64,000 nucleotides of DNA from the NCBI GenBank assembly GCA_964563155.1, contig CAZLVL010000013.1, positions 1 to 64,000 of the forward strand, in the 5' to 3' direction. Made by a program: the position numbers and the translations under genes. This document shows, in pieces, positions 14,091-22,726 of this stretch. The DNA comes from DUPQ01 sp964563155 (lineage in GTDB: Bacteria > Bacillota > Clostridia > DUPQ01). The notes below the pieces were generated by a model. It made no database searches, had not been told where the DNA came from, and saw only the letters and a program-made list of their open reading frames with translations. Each line of letters begins with the position of its first letter. The stretch's first letter is position 1.

Positions 14091-15139
14091 CTTAAAATCT
14101 CCTTTGCAACCTCTATTAAGGCCTCCATGTCTTCTTTCTTTCCTATTGTAATACGGACATAGTCAGAAATATAGGAAAACTGACGTATAAGTATTCCCTC
14201 TTTTTTAAAGTCTTCATAGACCTTAAAAGAAGCAAGATCTTTAAATTTCACAAACAAGAAATTACTAGCTGAAGGTAAAACCTTGCAGCCCAATTCTTCT
14301 AAGGCTTTTTTTGTATATTCTCTTGTAGATATAATTTCTTTATTCAAAGCATCATAATATGCTTGGTCTTTTATAGCTTGTATACCTGCAACTTGGGCTA
14401 GTCTATCTAGAGGATAAGAGTTAAAGGAGTTTTTAACTAAATTTAATCCAAAAATCAATTCCTTATCCCCTACTGCATATCCTATTCTCATTCCAGCTAA
14501 GCTATATGATTTTGAAAAGGTTCTAACAACTAAAAGATTCTTGTATTCTTTAATGTATTTGGCCATAGACTCTTCTTGGGAAAAATCCATATAGGCTTCA
14601 TCTATTAATATGAGACTATTTGAATTATTCTCTAGCAAGGCTAACAAATAATCCTTATCAAGAAGTTCACCTGTTGGTGCATTAGGGTTGGCAATAACTA
14701 GGCCAACTTTTTTCTCCATTAAAGCCTTCTTATCAATCTCATAATCATCTAGCATGTCTAGTTCATCAACCTGGCAATTATATAGCTTGGCATATACAGG
14801 ATAAAAACTATAGGTAACCTTTGGATAAGCAATCTTTTTACCAGTATAAAAGGCATTAAAGGCAAAGGCCAAAGTTTCATCAGAGCCATTGGAGACAAAT
14901 ACATTATCTATATCAACGCCATGATGTGAGGCTAATACCTTTCTAAGTTCTAGACTTTCAGGGTCTGGATACAGTCTTAAATCCCCACCGGAATATTCCT
15001 TTATGGTAGTTATAACCTTATCTGAAGGTGGATAGGGATTTTCATTGGTATTAAGCTTAATATATTTTTTATCATTAAGTTGCTCTCCTGGTGTATAGGG
15101 GCTTAAGTCCTTTAAAATATCTGAATAGTATTTACTCAT
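14087..15139 (-). CDS. hisC: Histidinol-phosphate aminotransferase
   Basis: A 350-residue class I/II PLP aminotransferase. Motifs seen: NENPYPPS near the N-terminus, NGSDE, NPNAPTG, a DEAYMDF, and the PLP-lysine region TFSKSYSLAGMRIGYA. It converts imidazole acetol phosphate and glutamate to histidinol phosphate. I start at the second of two adjacent ATGs (15139), the better distance from AAGGTG; 15142 is also possible. The start lies inside the 3' end of hisD, as expected for a coupled operon. Confidence 0.94.
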   Translation of the reverse strand: MSKYYSDILKDLSPYTPGEQLNDKKYIKLNTNENPYPPSDKVITTIKEYSGGDLRLYPDPESLELRKVLASHHGVDIDNVFVSNGSDETLAFAFNAFYTGKKIAYPKVTYSFYPVYAKLYNCQVDELDMLDDYEIDKKALMEKKVGLVIANPNAPTGELLDKDYLLALLENNSNSLILIDEAYMDFSQEESMAKYIKEYKNLLVVRTFSKSYSLAGMRIGYAVGDKELIFGLNLVKNSFNSYPLDRLAQVAGIQAIKDQAYYDALNKEIISTREYTKKALEELGCKVLPSASNFLFVKFKDLASFKVYEDFKKEGILIRQFSYISDYVRITIGKKEDMEALIEVAKEILR

Positions 15140-16418
15140 CATTTTCACCTTCAAACCTAATATCTAAAGCTCTAGCATGAGCTTCAAGTTCTTCTTGTCT
15201 AGCAAAATATGCAACATCCTTGTAAACCTTTTTCAAGGCCTCTTTACTGTATTCAATAACTGAGCTTTTTTTCATAAAATCATAAATCCCTAAAGGTGAA
15301 AAGAAACGGGCAGTACCTGCTGTAGGTAGGGTATGGTTGGGACCCGCAAAATAGTCTCCTACAGATTCAGGAGTATAAGATCCTACAAAAACAGCTCCAG
15401 CTTGGGTTATGAAGTCAGAATAGAAATCTGCATCCTTGGTCATAATCTCAGCATGCTCAGGGGCGCAATCGTTTAATAGGTCAATACATTCTGTGATGGT
15501 ATCTCCTATATATATAGCTGAGTTGTTTCTAATGCTTTTAAGCACTATATCTTTTCTTTCCAACCGCTTACTTTGACTCATTATCTCAGCTTTAACCTTA
15601 TCCACTAAACTTTCATCTGTGGTTAAAAAAGAAGCTACTGATAAAGGATCGTGTTCAGCTTGGCCTAGCATATCTGCCGCTATAAATTTGGGATTAGCTG
15701 TGTTGTCTCCAATTATCATAATCTCTGAAGGTCCTGCCACCATGTCTATACCACAATAGCCATAGGCCAGTTTTTTAGCATAAGATACATAAATATTTCC
15801 AGGGCCAGATATTTTATCCACCTTAGGGATAGTTTCTGTTCCAAAGGCCAAGGCAAATATAGCTTGAGCTCCTCCAACCTTATAAATCTTTGTCACATGG
15901 GCTTCATTGGCTGCTACTATTCTGGCATCATCTAAAGGAGGTGGTGAGCACATAATAATTTCTTTGACCCCTGCCACATAGGCAGGAACTGCATTCATAA
16001 TAACAGAAGAAATTAAAGGAGCTGTTCCTCCAGGAATATATAGACCAGCGCTCTTTATGGGGGTTACCTTTTGTCCTATTTTAACTCCCTCTTCTTTTTC
16101 CCAAAGAAAGCTTTCTTCTTTTTGCTTTAAAGAGTAGGTTGCCACATTTATAATTGCCTTTTGAATAATCTTTAAAAGGTCCTTATCAATTCTTTCATAG
16201 GCTTGTTTTATTTCTTCTTTACTTACTAAAAGTTCATCAGCCTTTAGGTCAATCTTATCAAACTTTTTTGTGTAGTCTAAAATAGCTTGGTCCTTGTTTT
16301 TTCTTACATCCTTCATTATGGCTGTAACTGTATCAAAGACCTTTTCATTATCTAAAAAATTATCTTTTCTAACTCTATTTATAAATCCAACTTTATCTTT
16401 TTTAAATACAGGTATCAT
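15132..16418 (-). CDS. hisD: Histidinol dehydrogenase
   Basis: A 428-residue HisD with the expected landmarks: YIPGGTAPLISSVIMNAVPA, a KVGGAQAIFALAFGTE segment, DMVAGPSE, and the zinc/catalytic AEHDPLS and CAPEHAE plus GPNHTLPT. It oxidises histidinol to histidine in two NAD-dependent steps. The ATG at 16418 overlaps the hisG end by 17 bases and has AAGGAG upstream. Full length compared with the family (about 430). Confidence 0.96.
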   Translation of the reverse strand: MIPVFKKDKVGFINRVRKDNFLDNEKVFDTVTAIMKDVRKNKDQAILDYTKKFDKIDLKADELLVSKEEIKQAYERIDKDLLKIIQKAIINVATYSLKQKEESFLWEKEEGVKIGQKVTPIKSAGLYIPGGTAPLISSVIMNAVPAYVAGVKEIIMCSPPPLDDARIVAANEAHVTKIYKVGGAQAIFALAFGTETIPKVDKISGPGNIYVSYAKKLAYGYCGIDMVAGPSEIMIIGDNTANPKFIAADMLGQAEHDPLSVASFLTTDESLVDKVKAEIMSQSKRLERKDIVLKSIRNNSAIYIGDTITECIDLLNDCAPEHAEIMTKDADFYSDFITQAGAVFVGSYTPESVGDYFAGPNHTLPTAGTARFFSPLGIYDFMKKSSVIEYSKEALKKVYKDVAYFARQEELEAHARALDIRFEGENDE

Positions 16419-17052
16419 CTTCTAGCTCCTTTTTCAGTGCCTGTATTATATATGAAATCTTGTCGGTTTTCATATTCATAGAGACTTTATTCACTATTAA
16501 GTGGGCACTTATGTCACATATATCTTCTAGGACCACTAGGCCATTGGCCTTGAGGGTTTTACCACTTTCTACAATATCTACTATTAACTCGGATAAGTTA
16601 CACAAGGGAGCCAGTTCAACAGAACCATTAAGCTTTATAATCTCCACCTTTTCAGACTTAACCTTTTCATAATAGTCCCCTGCAATCTTAGGATACTTGG
16701 TAGCAACTCTTTTGTTATCTATCTCATGGGTCTTGCCTAAATACTTGGGCTCTCCACATACGCACATTCTACAAGCTCCAAAGCCTAGGTTTAAAACATC
16801 ATAAACATTTCTTCCCTCTTCTAAAAGAGTATCCTTGCCTACAACTCCAATATCTGCTGCTCCATATTCTACATAAACTGGAACATCTGCTGTTTTAACC
16901 AGATATATTCTCAACTTATTGTCTTCATCAATATGAATTAGTTTTCTTGTGTCCTTTTCTAAATCTAGACAGGGAATACCAGCCTTTCTAAAAAAACCCA
17001 AGGTTTGGTCTGCCAATCTTCCTTTTGGTAAAGCAATATTTAAATATTCCAT
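16402..17052 (-). CDS. hisG: ATP phosphoribosyltransferase, short (HisZ-dependent) form
   Basis: A 216-residue HisG of the short class, lacking the C-terminal regulatory domain, so it needs HisZ for activity; hisZ is directly upstream. Motifs: ALPKGRL, DIGVVGKDTL, a C-terminal SGKTLKANGL. It starts the pathway by joining PRPP and ATP. I choose the ATG at 17052 because GGAGGG lies just upstream; a longer start at 17064 would put the ribosome site inside the gene. It overlaps the hisZ stop by 13 bases. Confidence 0.95.
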   Translation of the reverse strand: MEYLNIALPKGRLADQTLGFFRKAGIPCLDLEKDTRKLIHIDEDNKLRIYLVKTADVPVYVEYGAADIGVVGKDTLLEEGRNVYDVLNLGFGACRMCVCGEPKYLGKTHEIDNKRVATKYPKIAGDYYEKVKSEKVEIIKLNGSVELAPLCNLSELIVDIVESGKTLKANGLVVLEDICDISAHLIVNKVSMNMKTDKISYIIQALKKELEDDTCI

Positions 17053-18278
17053 TTTTCCCTCCATTCACTAAAGGTCATGGTAGACTCTACATCATCTTCA
17101 TATACTAAGACTTGGTCTTTATCTAAGCATCTAACCAAGGTTTTTATTCTTCTTTCTTTAGCATAGTCCAATAGATTGTTTTTATCTGGCAGGATTTGTA
17201 TGGGTCTATTTAAATCCCAAGAAGAAGACAGCTTTAAAACCTCTTTTTGCATGCTTGGGCTAAAAGAAATCACTATGGTCTTGTTCTTTTTTAAAAAGGG
17301 TCCTCTTTGTCTTTCTATAGCCATTAAGGCCATTTCTAAAGAAAGAGAAAAGCCTGTAGCCTGTAAGTCCTTTCCCATATTTTGGGCCAATTTATCGTAC
17401 CTGCCCCCTGCCATAAAAGGAAAACCAATTTGATAAGTATTACCTGTAAAAATCATACCAGTGTAATAGCCTAATTTTTTAGTTAAAGAAAGGTCCACAT
17501 TTACATAAGCTGATAGGTCCATTTGCTCTAAAACAAGAAATATATCTTTAAGATTTCTTAAAGCCTTCATAGACCTTGGATTTAAATCTTCTTTCATTAA
17601 ATCTTCTACTAAGGATATATTGCCAAAGTATGAAGATATCTCTTTCATGTGTTTTGTTACCTTAGATTCTTCTTTATAGTTTTTTAAAAATTCATTTACA
17701 GAATAGCTATCTTTACTTTCAATTAAAACAGATAAATCTTCTCTTTCTTTTTTATCTAGACCCATTTCATCTGCTAGACCGTTGAAAAAATCTACTTGAC
17801 CAATTTGCAAAGAAATATTTTCTAGCCCTATGGCCTTAGCAGATTCAATAGCTGTTTTTATAACTAAGGCGTCATAATAGCAGTCATCACCACCTAGGAC
17901 TTCTACCCCACATTGGGTAAATTCCCTTTGCTTTCCTCCCCCATATTCATCTGCCCTAAAGCATTTGGAGATATAGAAAAGGTGGTAGGGCAACTCTTGA
18001 TATCTGATTTTACTAGCAGCTACCCTACAAGCAGGTATAGTCATATCTGGCCTTAAGACCAAAAGGTCCCCGCTTTTATCCACTAGTTTAAAGATGTCTT
18101 TTTGACTAATGTTTTCATTGTCCCCATAATACATATCAAAAGACTCAAATACTGGGGTCTCGATTTCAGAAAACCCATAATTTATGAATAATTCTCTCAA
18201 CCTTTTTTCTGAGTCTTTTTTAACAGCACAGGAAAGATCAATTATGTCACTCATGCCTTCTGGATTGTGGTATATCAT
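17040..18278 (-). CDS. hisZ: HisZ, regulatory subunit of ATP phosphoribosyltransferase
   Basis: A 412-residue class II aminoacyl-tRNA-synthetase-like protein resembling HisRS but with the HisZ pattern: YHNPEGMSDI, LLVLRPDMTIPACRVA, REFTQCGVEVLGG and MAGGRYDKL. HisZ supports the short HisG and carries histidine feedback. Position as first gene of a his operon with hisG next is diagnostic. Promoter at 18333-18361. A true histidyl-tRNA synthetase is less likely because of the context and the sequence around motif 2. Confidence 0.92.
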   Translation of the reverse strand: MIYHNPEGMSDIIDLSCAVKKDSEKRLRELFINYGFSEIETPVFESFDMYYGDNENISQKDIFKLVDKSGDLLVLRPDMTIPACRVAASKIRYQELPYHLFYISKCFRADEYGGGKQREFTQCGVEVLGGDDCYYDALVIKTAIESAKAIGLENISLQIGQVDFFNGLADEMGLDKKEREDLSVLIESKDSYSVNEFLKNYKEESKVTKHMKEISSYFGNISLVEDLMKEDLNPRSMKALRNLKDIFLVLEQMDLSAYVNVDLSLTKKLGYYTGMIFTGNTYQIGFPFMAGGRYDKLAQNMGKDLQATGFSLSLEMALMAIERQRGPFLKKNKTIVISFSPSMQKEVLKLSSSWDLNRPIQILPDKNNLLDYAKERRIKTLVRCLDKDQVLVYEDDVESTMTFSEWREKWNI

Positions 18279-18332
18279 ATGTTTATCCTTTCACTTCACC
18301 ACTCTAAAGCGATGAAGAGTTAATGTTTCTTT

Positions 18333-18361
18333 ATAGTACACCCCAAAAAGCCATATGTCAA
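18333..18361 (-). promoter_or_regulatory. Promoter of the his operon
   Basis: TTGACA (18361-18356), 17-base spacer, TACTAT (18338-18333) on the minus strand, 55 bases before the hisZ ATG. The short leader has small 5-bp inverted repeats but no visible T-box or His leader peptide. Confidence 0.82.
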
Positions 18362-18399
18362 GAAAATAATCTTTCCTTTTTTCTTATACAACCTTAACT

Positions 18400-19086
18400 T
18401 TATGCTAAAGTCATTTCCTTTACTCTTTCTATAGCTTTTCTCAAAGCAGGTATAAAGAGGACCACCACAGTAAGGGCACCTTCTGCTAGGATATATGAAT
18501 AGTTATATACCAAAGGATAGATACTTACTAAACTTTGGGGATAATTATCAGGTATCCAAGACATGTAAAAGAGGTAACCACCTAAGGAATGGAAAAAGCC
18601 TCTTGCCACAATGGCAAATAGATAGCCTAGAATAAGGCCATGTTTTTTATGCCTAAAAAGCCCAGATAAACCTAAGGCTGTAAAGGCAAAGATATAGTCA
18701 AAGCCTACCTGCCAAAAGTTAATTATGTAAGGGCCTTGCAAAAACTGTAAAAGACCATATGTAAAGGCCACCAAAAGCCCAGTTTTAGTTCCATACCAGT
18801 ATCCCGCTAAAGCTATGAATAACATAGAAAAAAGGGTTACAGACCCTCCAAAGGGCATAGAAAAGAGTTTTAAATATGAGGCTACAAAGCCTACTGCTAT
18901 GAGCATGGAAGAAAAGGCCAATTTTTTTGTATCAATTTTCTTTTCTTCTTTTTCTTTTTTTGATTTAAGTAAAAATATTAATCCAAAGGCTAAAAGGGCA
19001 ATTAAAGCCACTGCCACATAGCCTAGAACAGTGAGATCATATTTCCCACCATTTTCACTTAAAAACACTTCCAATAATTTCTTCAT
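18400..19086 (-). CDS. thiT: ThiT, thiamine-specific S-component of an ECF transporter
   Basis: A 228-residue membrane protein with an extra N-terminal helix (about 15-40) and then five or six membrane segments from about residue 55, including the ThiT-type stretch SMPFGGSVTLFSM and a GxxxG-rich GYWYGTKTGLLVAFTYGLLQF. ThiT binds thiamine and docks on a shared EcfAAT energising module encoded elsewhere. The TPP riboswitch directly upstream confirms the substrate. GGAGG stands ten bases before the ATG. It ends about 40 bases before the his promoter on the same strand; no terminator is evident. Confidence 0.93.
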   Translation of the reverse strand: MKKLLEVFLSENGGKYDLTVLGYVAVALIALLAFGLIFLLKSKKEKEEKKIDTKKLAFSSMLIAVGFVASYLKLFSMPFGGSVTLFSMLFIALAGYWYGTKTGLLVAFTYGLLQFLQGPYIINFWQVGFDYIFAFTALGLSGLFRHKKHGLILGYLFAIVARGFFHSLGGYLFYMSWIPDNYPQSLVSIYPLVYNYSYILAEGALTVVVLFIPALRKAIERVKEMTLA

Positions 19087-19110
19087 AATAAAAAAACCTC
19101 CGTTTTTTTA

Positions 19111-19218
19111 TATATGCGAAGGTAGATTTTCCATTGCTTCCTTTCGTCGGTGTTATCCGCATCAAGTTGTAAGGGTCAATTACTTTTCTCAGCCTTAAGG
19201 CTCCCCTAGCATATATAT
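19111..19218 (-). ncRNA. TPP riboswitch (THI element)
   Basis: On the minus strand the conserved core words appear in order: GGGGAGCC, GGCTGAGA, TTGACCC, ACTTGATGCGGATAACACC and GACGAAAGGAAGC. The outer P1 stem is long (TATATATGC near 19216-19208 with GCATATATA near 19116-19108). It precedes thiT by about 20 bases. Immediately after P1, seven As and seven Ts bracket CGGAGG, so the ribosome site sits in the loop of a weak A-T hairpin, which suggests translational control. Confidence 0.95.
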
Positions 19219-19227
19219 AATATATTA

Positions 19228-19243
19228 TAGTTGCAAGCAACTA
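19228..19243. promoter_or_regulatory. 16-bp palindrome in the thiT leader
   Basis: TAGTTGCAAGCAACTA is perfectly self-complementary and lies between the thiT promoter and the riboswitch, close to the expected transcript start. It may be a 5' stabilising hairpin or an operator. Confidence 0.4.
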
Positions 19244-19253
19244 CTGCTTATTC

Positions 19254-19281
19254 ATTCTATACCATAGCCTTTATATGTCAA
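19254..19281 (-). promoter_or_regulatory. Promoter of the thiT riboswitch transcript
   Basis: TTGACA (19281-19276), 16 bases, TAGAAT (19259-19254) on the minus strand. The -35 lies inside the 3' end of the upstream fructokinase gene. Confidence 0.65.
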
Positions 19282-20227
19282 GGTCCATTTCTTTAGCTGT
19301 AGGCATAGACTCCATTGCTCCTAGACTCTTACAACAAATGGCACCAGCCTTATTTGCATAGGCTACTGCTTTTTTTAAAAGATTCTTATCATTAAATATA
19401 TCTTCTACATCATCTCTTATGGATATCTGGTACAAAAAGGCCCCTATAAAGGCATCTCCTGCCCCAGTGGAGTCTATACAGTCTACCTTAATTGAAGGAA
19501 TAATCTCATTAAAGTCTTTCATGTAAACCAAGGTACCTTTTTCAGAAAGAGTTATGAGAACCAAAGTTGTTCCTAAATCTACAAAAAACTGGCCAGCTTC
19601 ATAAATATTATTCTTACCAGATAAAACAAATGCTTCTTCTTCAGATAACTTTATTAAATGACTTTTAGAAATATATTCATTGGCCCGATTTATAAATAAA
19701 TCTGTGTCTTGTTTCCAAAAATCATACCTGTAATTGGCATCAAAGGATATCAACTTATTATTCTTTCTTGCATAGTCTAAAAGCAAATTATATGTTTCAT
19801 GGGTTTTAGAGTCTAAAAGGCCAGTAGCTGCCCCAAAATGAAAGATTTCACAGTCTCTTAAAATATCCTCATTAATATCTTCATAGGCAATATAGCTGTG
19901 GGCTCCTTTTGCAAAGATAAAGTCTCTTTCTCCACTAGAGGTTAAAGACACAAAGGCAACTGTTGTAAAATGACTAGGATCTTTTTTGACCATAGATAAA
20001 TCTATTCCATACTTTTCACATTCTTCTATTAGAAAATCACCAAAGGGGTCTTGGCCTACCCTTGAAGCTAAATAACCCTTGCCCCCTAATTTGCATAAAG
20101 CTGCAAGAGCATTAGGAGGAGCTCCTCCTGCTTTTTTAATAAAGGTATCACAGTCTTTCATGGAAACATCTGGTCTAGCCCCCATAAAATCTATTAATAA
20201 TTCACCTGCTGCAAATACTTTTTTCAT
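19271..20227 (-). CDS. PfkB-family fructokinase
   Basis: A 318-residue ribokinase-fold sugar kinase: AGELLIDFMG at the N-terminus, GGAPPNALAALCKLGG near 34 (substrate and glycine-rich signature 1) and the catalytic DSTGAGDAFIGAF near 255. The pattern fits fructokinases, which phosphorylate fructose with ATP in the cytoplasm. No sugar transporter adjoins it. The upstream leader has a direct repeat (GATAAGATAG, GATAAGATAA) before the ATG. It diverges from the acetyltransferase at 20323. Confidence 0.88.
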   Translation of the reverse strand: MKKVFAAGELLIDFMGARPDVSMKDCDTFIKKAGGAPPNALAALCKLGGKGYLASRVGQDPFGDFLIEECEKYGIDLSMVKKDPSHFTTVAFVSLTSSGERDFIFAKGAHSYIAYEDINEDILRDCEIFHFGAATGLLDSKTHETYNLLLDYARKNNKLISFDANYRYDFWKQDTDLFINRANEYISKSHLIKLSEEEAFVLSGKNNIYEAGQFFVDLGTTLVLITLSEKGTLVYMKDFNEIIPSIKVDCIDSTGAGDAFIGAFLYQISIRDDVEDIFNDKNLLKKAVAYANKAGAICCKSLGAMESMPTAKEMDLDI

Positions 20228-20322
20228 AAACTTATCTTATCCTATCTTATCCTTATACTTTTTCCCTTCTTATTATATAATAAAAAAAGATATTTACTCC
20301 CTAACTAGTAAAGGAAAAAGAC

Positions 20323-21531
20323 ATGCTTGACCTTAGATTTGCAAAAAAAGAAGATAAAGCCTTAATGAAAAAGATGTGGCAAGATATCTTTTCAGATAGC
20401 AAAGAATTTGTCGACTGGTTTTTTGAAGAAAGATTTTATCCCCCAAACTCAGTACTAGCCTTTAAGGACAACAATTTAGTATCTGCCCTTCACTCACTAG
20501 ATATCCATGTAAATGTAAGAGGTGTTAATCTAAAGTCCACCTTCATATCAGGGGTTGCTACTTATCCTGAATATAGACGCCAAGGCTTTATGAATAAAAT
20601 CTTTTCATATTATCTAGAAGAAATACAAAAGAAAAGCGTCTTCATCTCTTACCTTAAAGCTGACTATATTCCCACCTACTATGCCCTTGGCTACTACCCG
20701 GTTACAGACTCTGCCTATGTGAGTATGGAGAGAATAAAAAGAGAAATAGAAATAGAAGCAAATAATCTTAAAAAAGAAAATAAGAAGAAAAAAGACTATA
20801 CAGTCTACTCTAAAAAAATAAAGGACCTAAGCCTTGAAGAGATAAAAGAATTAAGAAAAGTCTATGATAACTTTGCAAAGAACTTTAGCAACATTATTTT
20901 AAGAGATACTTTTGAATTTCAAAGAAAACTAAGAGACTATGGAGCAGACCAGGCAAAATGTATGATACAAAAAGAAAATGACATGATGCAAGCCTACTGT
21001 ATATATTATGAAGAAGAAGATGTCTATGTAGAAGAATTTATATCCTCAAACCCTAAAGACACAAAAATCCTTATTGAAGCCTTAGAAGGTTTAGATAAAA
21101 GTTTAAAGATAAAGATGTCTAAAAAAATAGCCCAAGAGACCAAGTTAGATAACATTGAGATTTTACCCCAAAACTCTATGAATATAATTAATGTAGAAAA
21201 GTTCTTAGAAAGTGTTTTGAGACATGATAACAATGGGCTGGGTAAAGAAGAAGAAAATAATAAAGCCTATTCTGCATATACTCTCAAAGTAAAGGATAGT
21301 TTTCTTCCTCAAAATACAGGGATATATAATTTGTTGGGTGAAAGGTTGGATGACTCAGCACCTTATCATTTTGAAATTGATTCATATTATCTAGGCCAAC
21401 TAATATCTGGCTATAGGTCTTTGGAGCAATTGAGAGAATTAAATCTTATAGATATAAAAGACCATGTAGCTTGTAAAGAAATTAATCTTCTTTTACCAGC
21501 CTTAGATACCTTTATGGTAGAAGAATACTAA
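20323..21531 (+). CDS. Eis-like GNAT acetyltransferase
   Basis: A 402-residue protein. The first ~150 residues are a GNAT domain with the acetyl-CoA motif VATYPEYRRQGFMNKI, then a second degenerate GNAT-like region and a C-terminal SCP2-like part, the size and order of the Eis family. Eis proteins acetylate amines of small molecules or proteins; the substrate here is unknown. A charged, Lys-rich stretch around residues 130-160 is an insertion between the two halves. AAAGGA precedes the ATG. Confidence 0.75.
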   Translation: MLDLRFAKKEDKALMKKMWQDIFSDSKEFVDWFFEERFYPPNSVLAFKDNNLVSALHSLDIHVNVRGVNLKSTFISGVATYPEYRRQGFMNKIFSYYLEEIQKKSVFISYLKADYIPTYYALGYYPVTDSAYVSMERIKREIEIEANNLKKENKKKKDYTVYSKKIKDLSLEEIKELRKVYDNFAKNFSNIILRDTFEFQRKLRDYGADQAKCMIQKENDMMQAYCIYYEEEDVYVEEFISSNPKDTKILIEALEGLDKSLKIKMSKKIAQETKLDNIEILPQNSMNIINVEKFLESVLRHDNNGLGKEEENNKAYSAYTLKVKDSFLPQNTGIYNLLGERLDDSAPYHFEIDSYYLGQLISGYRSLEQLRELNLIDIKDHVACKEINLLLPALDTFMVEEY

Positions 21532-21547
21532 GAAAACCTATAATAAT

Positions 21548-22666
21548 CTAAGTCTTTATAACATAGTCTGCTTTTTCCTCAATGGAAAAACTTTTGATAT
21601 AGAAATTTTCTAGGGGAATCCATTCTTTTTCAAAGCGCTCTAAAAGCTCCATATTGCTTCTTTTTAATATTCTTTCTTTTTGGATTTCATAATCTGTTTT
21701 CATAAATATCTTTATATCATATGGATCTTGAAAGTATGGATGCATACTATAGGCCCCTTCAACTATATTTACCAACTTTGGCTCCACCTTTTTGGGCAGA
21801 TAACTTTGGTCCATACAATTAAAGACTTCATACATGAAGGGTAAGTCAATTCCAATGTTGTCTAAAACTTCTCTTCTAAACCTTTCATAGTCTACATTAC
21901 CACCTGGAGCAGATAATCTTGTTTGGGTCTTTTGTATATTTGGAAGAAAAAAATCATCCATATGAAATAGATTAGAATAAAACAATTCATTAAGCACCTT
22001 TGCAAAAGAAGTTTTACCAGAAGCTGCCATTCCATCAATGGCAATTAAGGAAGGTCTATTTACTTTATTAATCTTCTTTTTTATCTCATGTATAAGCTCA
22101 ATATGTTTTGCATATTTTTCGTGAATAACCCTATAGGCTGGCCTATAGTGTAACTTGTAAATATATGAATGAGATAAAAGAGGATACCCTTTGTCTTCAT
22201 ATTCTATTTCGTAATCTATTAAATCATCTAGAGTAAAATCAAAATCCTCTTCCTCTAAAAGCTCTTCAAGGGCTAAAACGTATTGGTCAAATACACTATA
22301 ATCAAAGTAACCCTCTTTATCAAAAGCTTCTTTAGATAGGTCTTTAGATAAAAGCATCATCTTTACTAAGATATCTAGAGAAAAACCAACTTCTTTTATC
22401 CAATTAAGATTAACCCTATAGAAACCATTTCCTATATCTTCTTTTACCCAAGAAGACGAATACTCAACTAACTTAATATCTTTAATACCAATAAGATTAT
22501 CAACACTATCCAAGCTATCCAGCTCTTCTTTTAAAAACTGCATACACTCATCTTTTTCACAAGCTAAATGAGCATTGCCAAAAGCAGACTGATAAAAGAG
22601 CTTATACCAATCTTGTAAGGTGGATAAGGGATACTCTTTTTTATGTCTTTTAATTATTTCTTTCAT
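21548..22666 (-). CDS. Uridine-kinase-like P-loop protein with unknown N-terminal domain
   Basis: A 372-residue protein. Residues about 205-372 form a nucleoside/uridine-kinase-type P-loop domain: Walker A IDGMAASGKTSF, then HMDDFFLP, a lid region and an NIVEGAYSMHP strand. Residues 1-195 are an acidic helical domain I do not recognise (it starts with a basic KEIIKRHKKEYPLS segment). The uridine kinase label is by fold; substrate is unknown. The intact phosphate-binding loop supports a real kinase. It follows the GH2 gene by 60 bases on the same strand and may be the third gene of that operon. Confidence 0.72.
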   Translation of the reverse strand: MKEIIKRHKKEYPLSTLQDWYKLFYQSAFGNAHLACEKDECMQFLKEELDSLDSVDNLIGIKDIKLVEYSSSWVKEDIGNGFYRVNLNWIKEVGFSLDILVKMMLLSKDLSKEAFDKEGYFDYSVFDQYVLALEELLEEEDFDFTLDDLIDYEIEYEDKGYPLLSHSYIYKLHYRPAYRVIHEKYAKHIELIHEIKKKINKVNRPSLIAIDGMAASGKTSFAKVLNELFYSNLFHMDDFFLPNIQKTQTRLSAPGGNVDYERFRREVLDNIGIDLPFMYEVFNCMDQSYLPKKVEPKLVNIVEGAYSMHPYFQDPYDIKIFMKTDYEIQKERILKRSNMELLERFEKEWIPLENFYIKSFSIEEKADYVIKT

Positions 22667-22726
22667 TCTTCTTTGCTTTTCTGCTTTTTGTTTTTTCTAC
22701 TTTTTTCTTTTTCTCTTTTACTTTGT

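Noticed and set aside
19055..19240. 61-residue minus-strand ORF over the thiT leader
   Set aside because: It lies inside the TPP riboswitch and has no ribosome site; the RNA structure explains the sequence.
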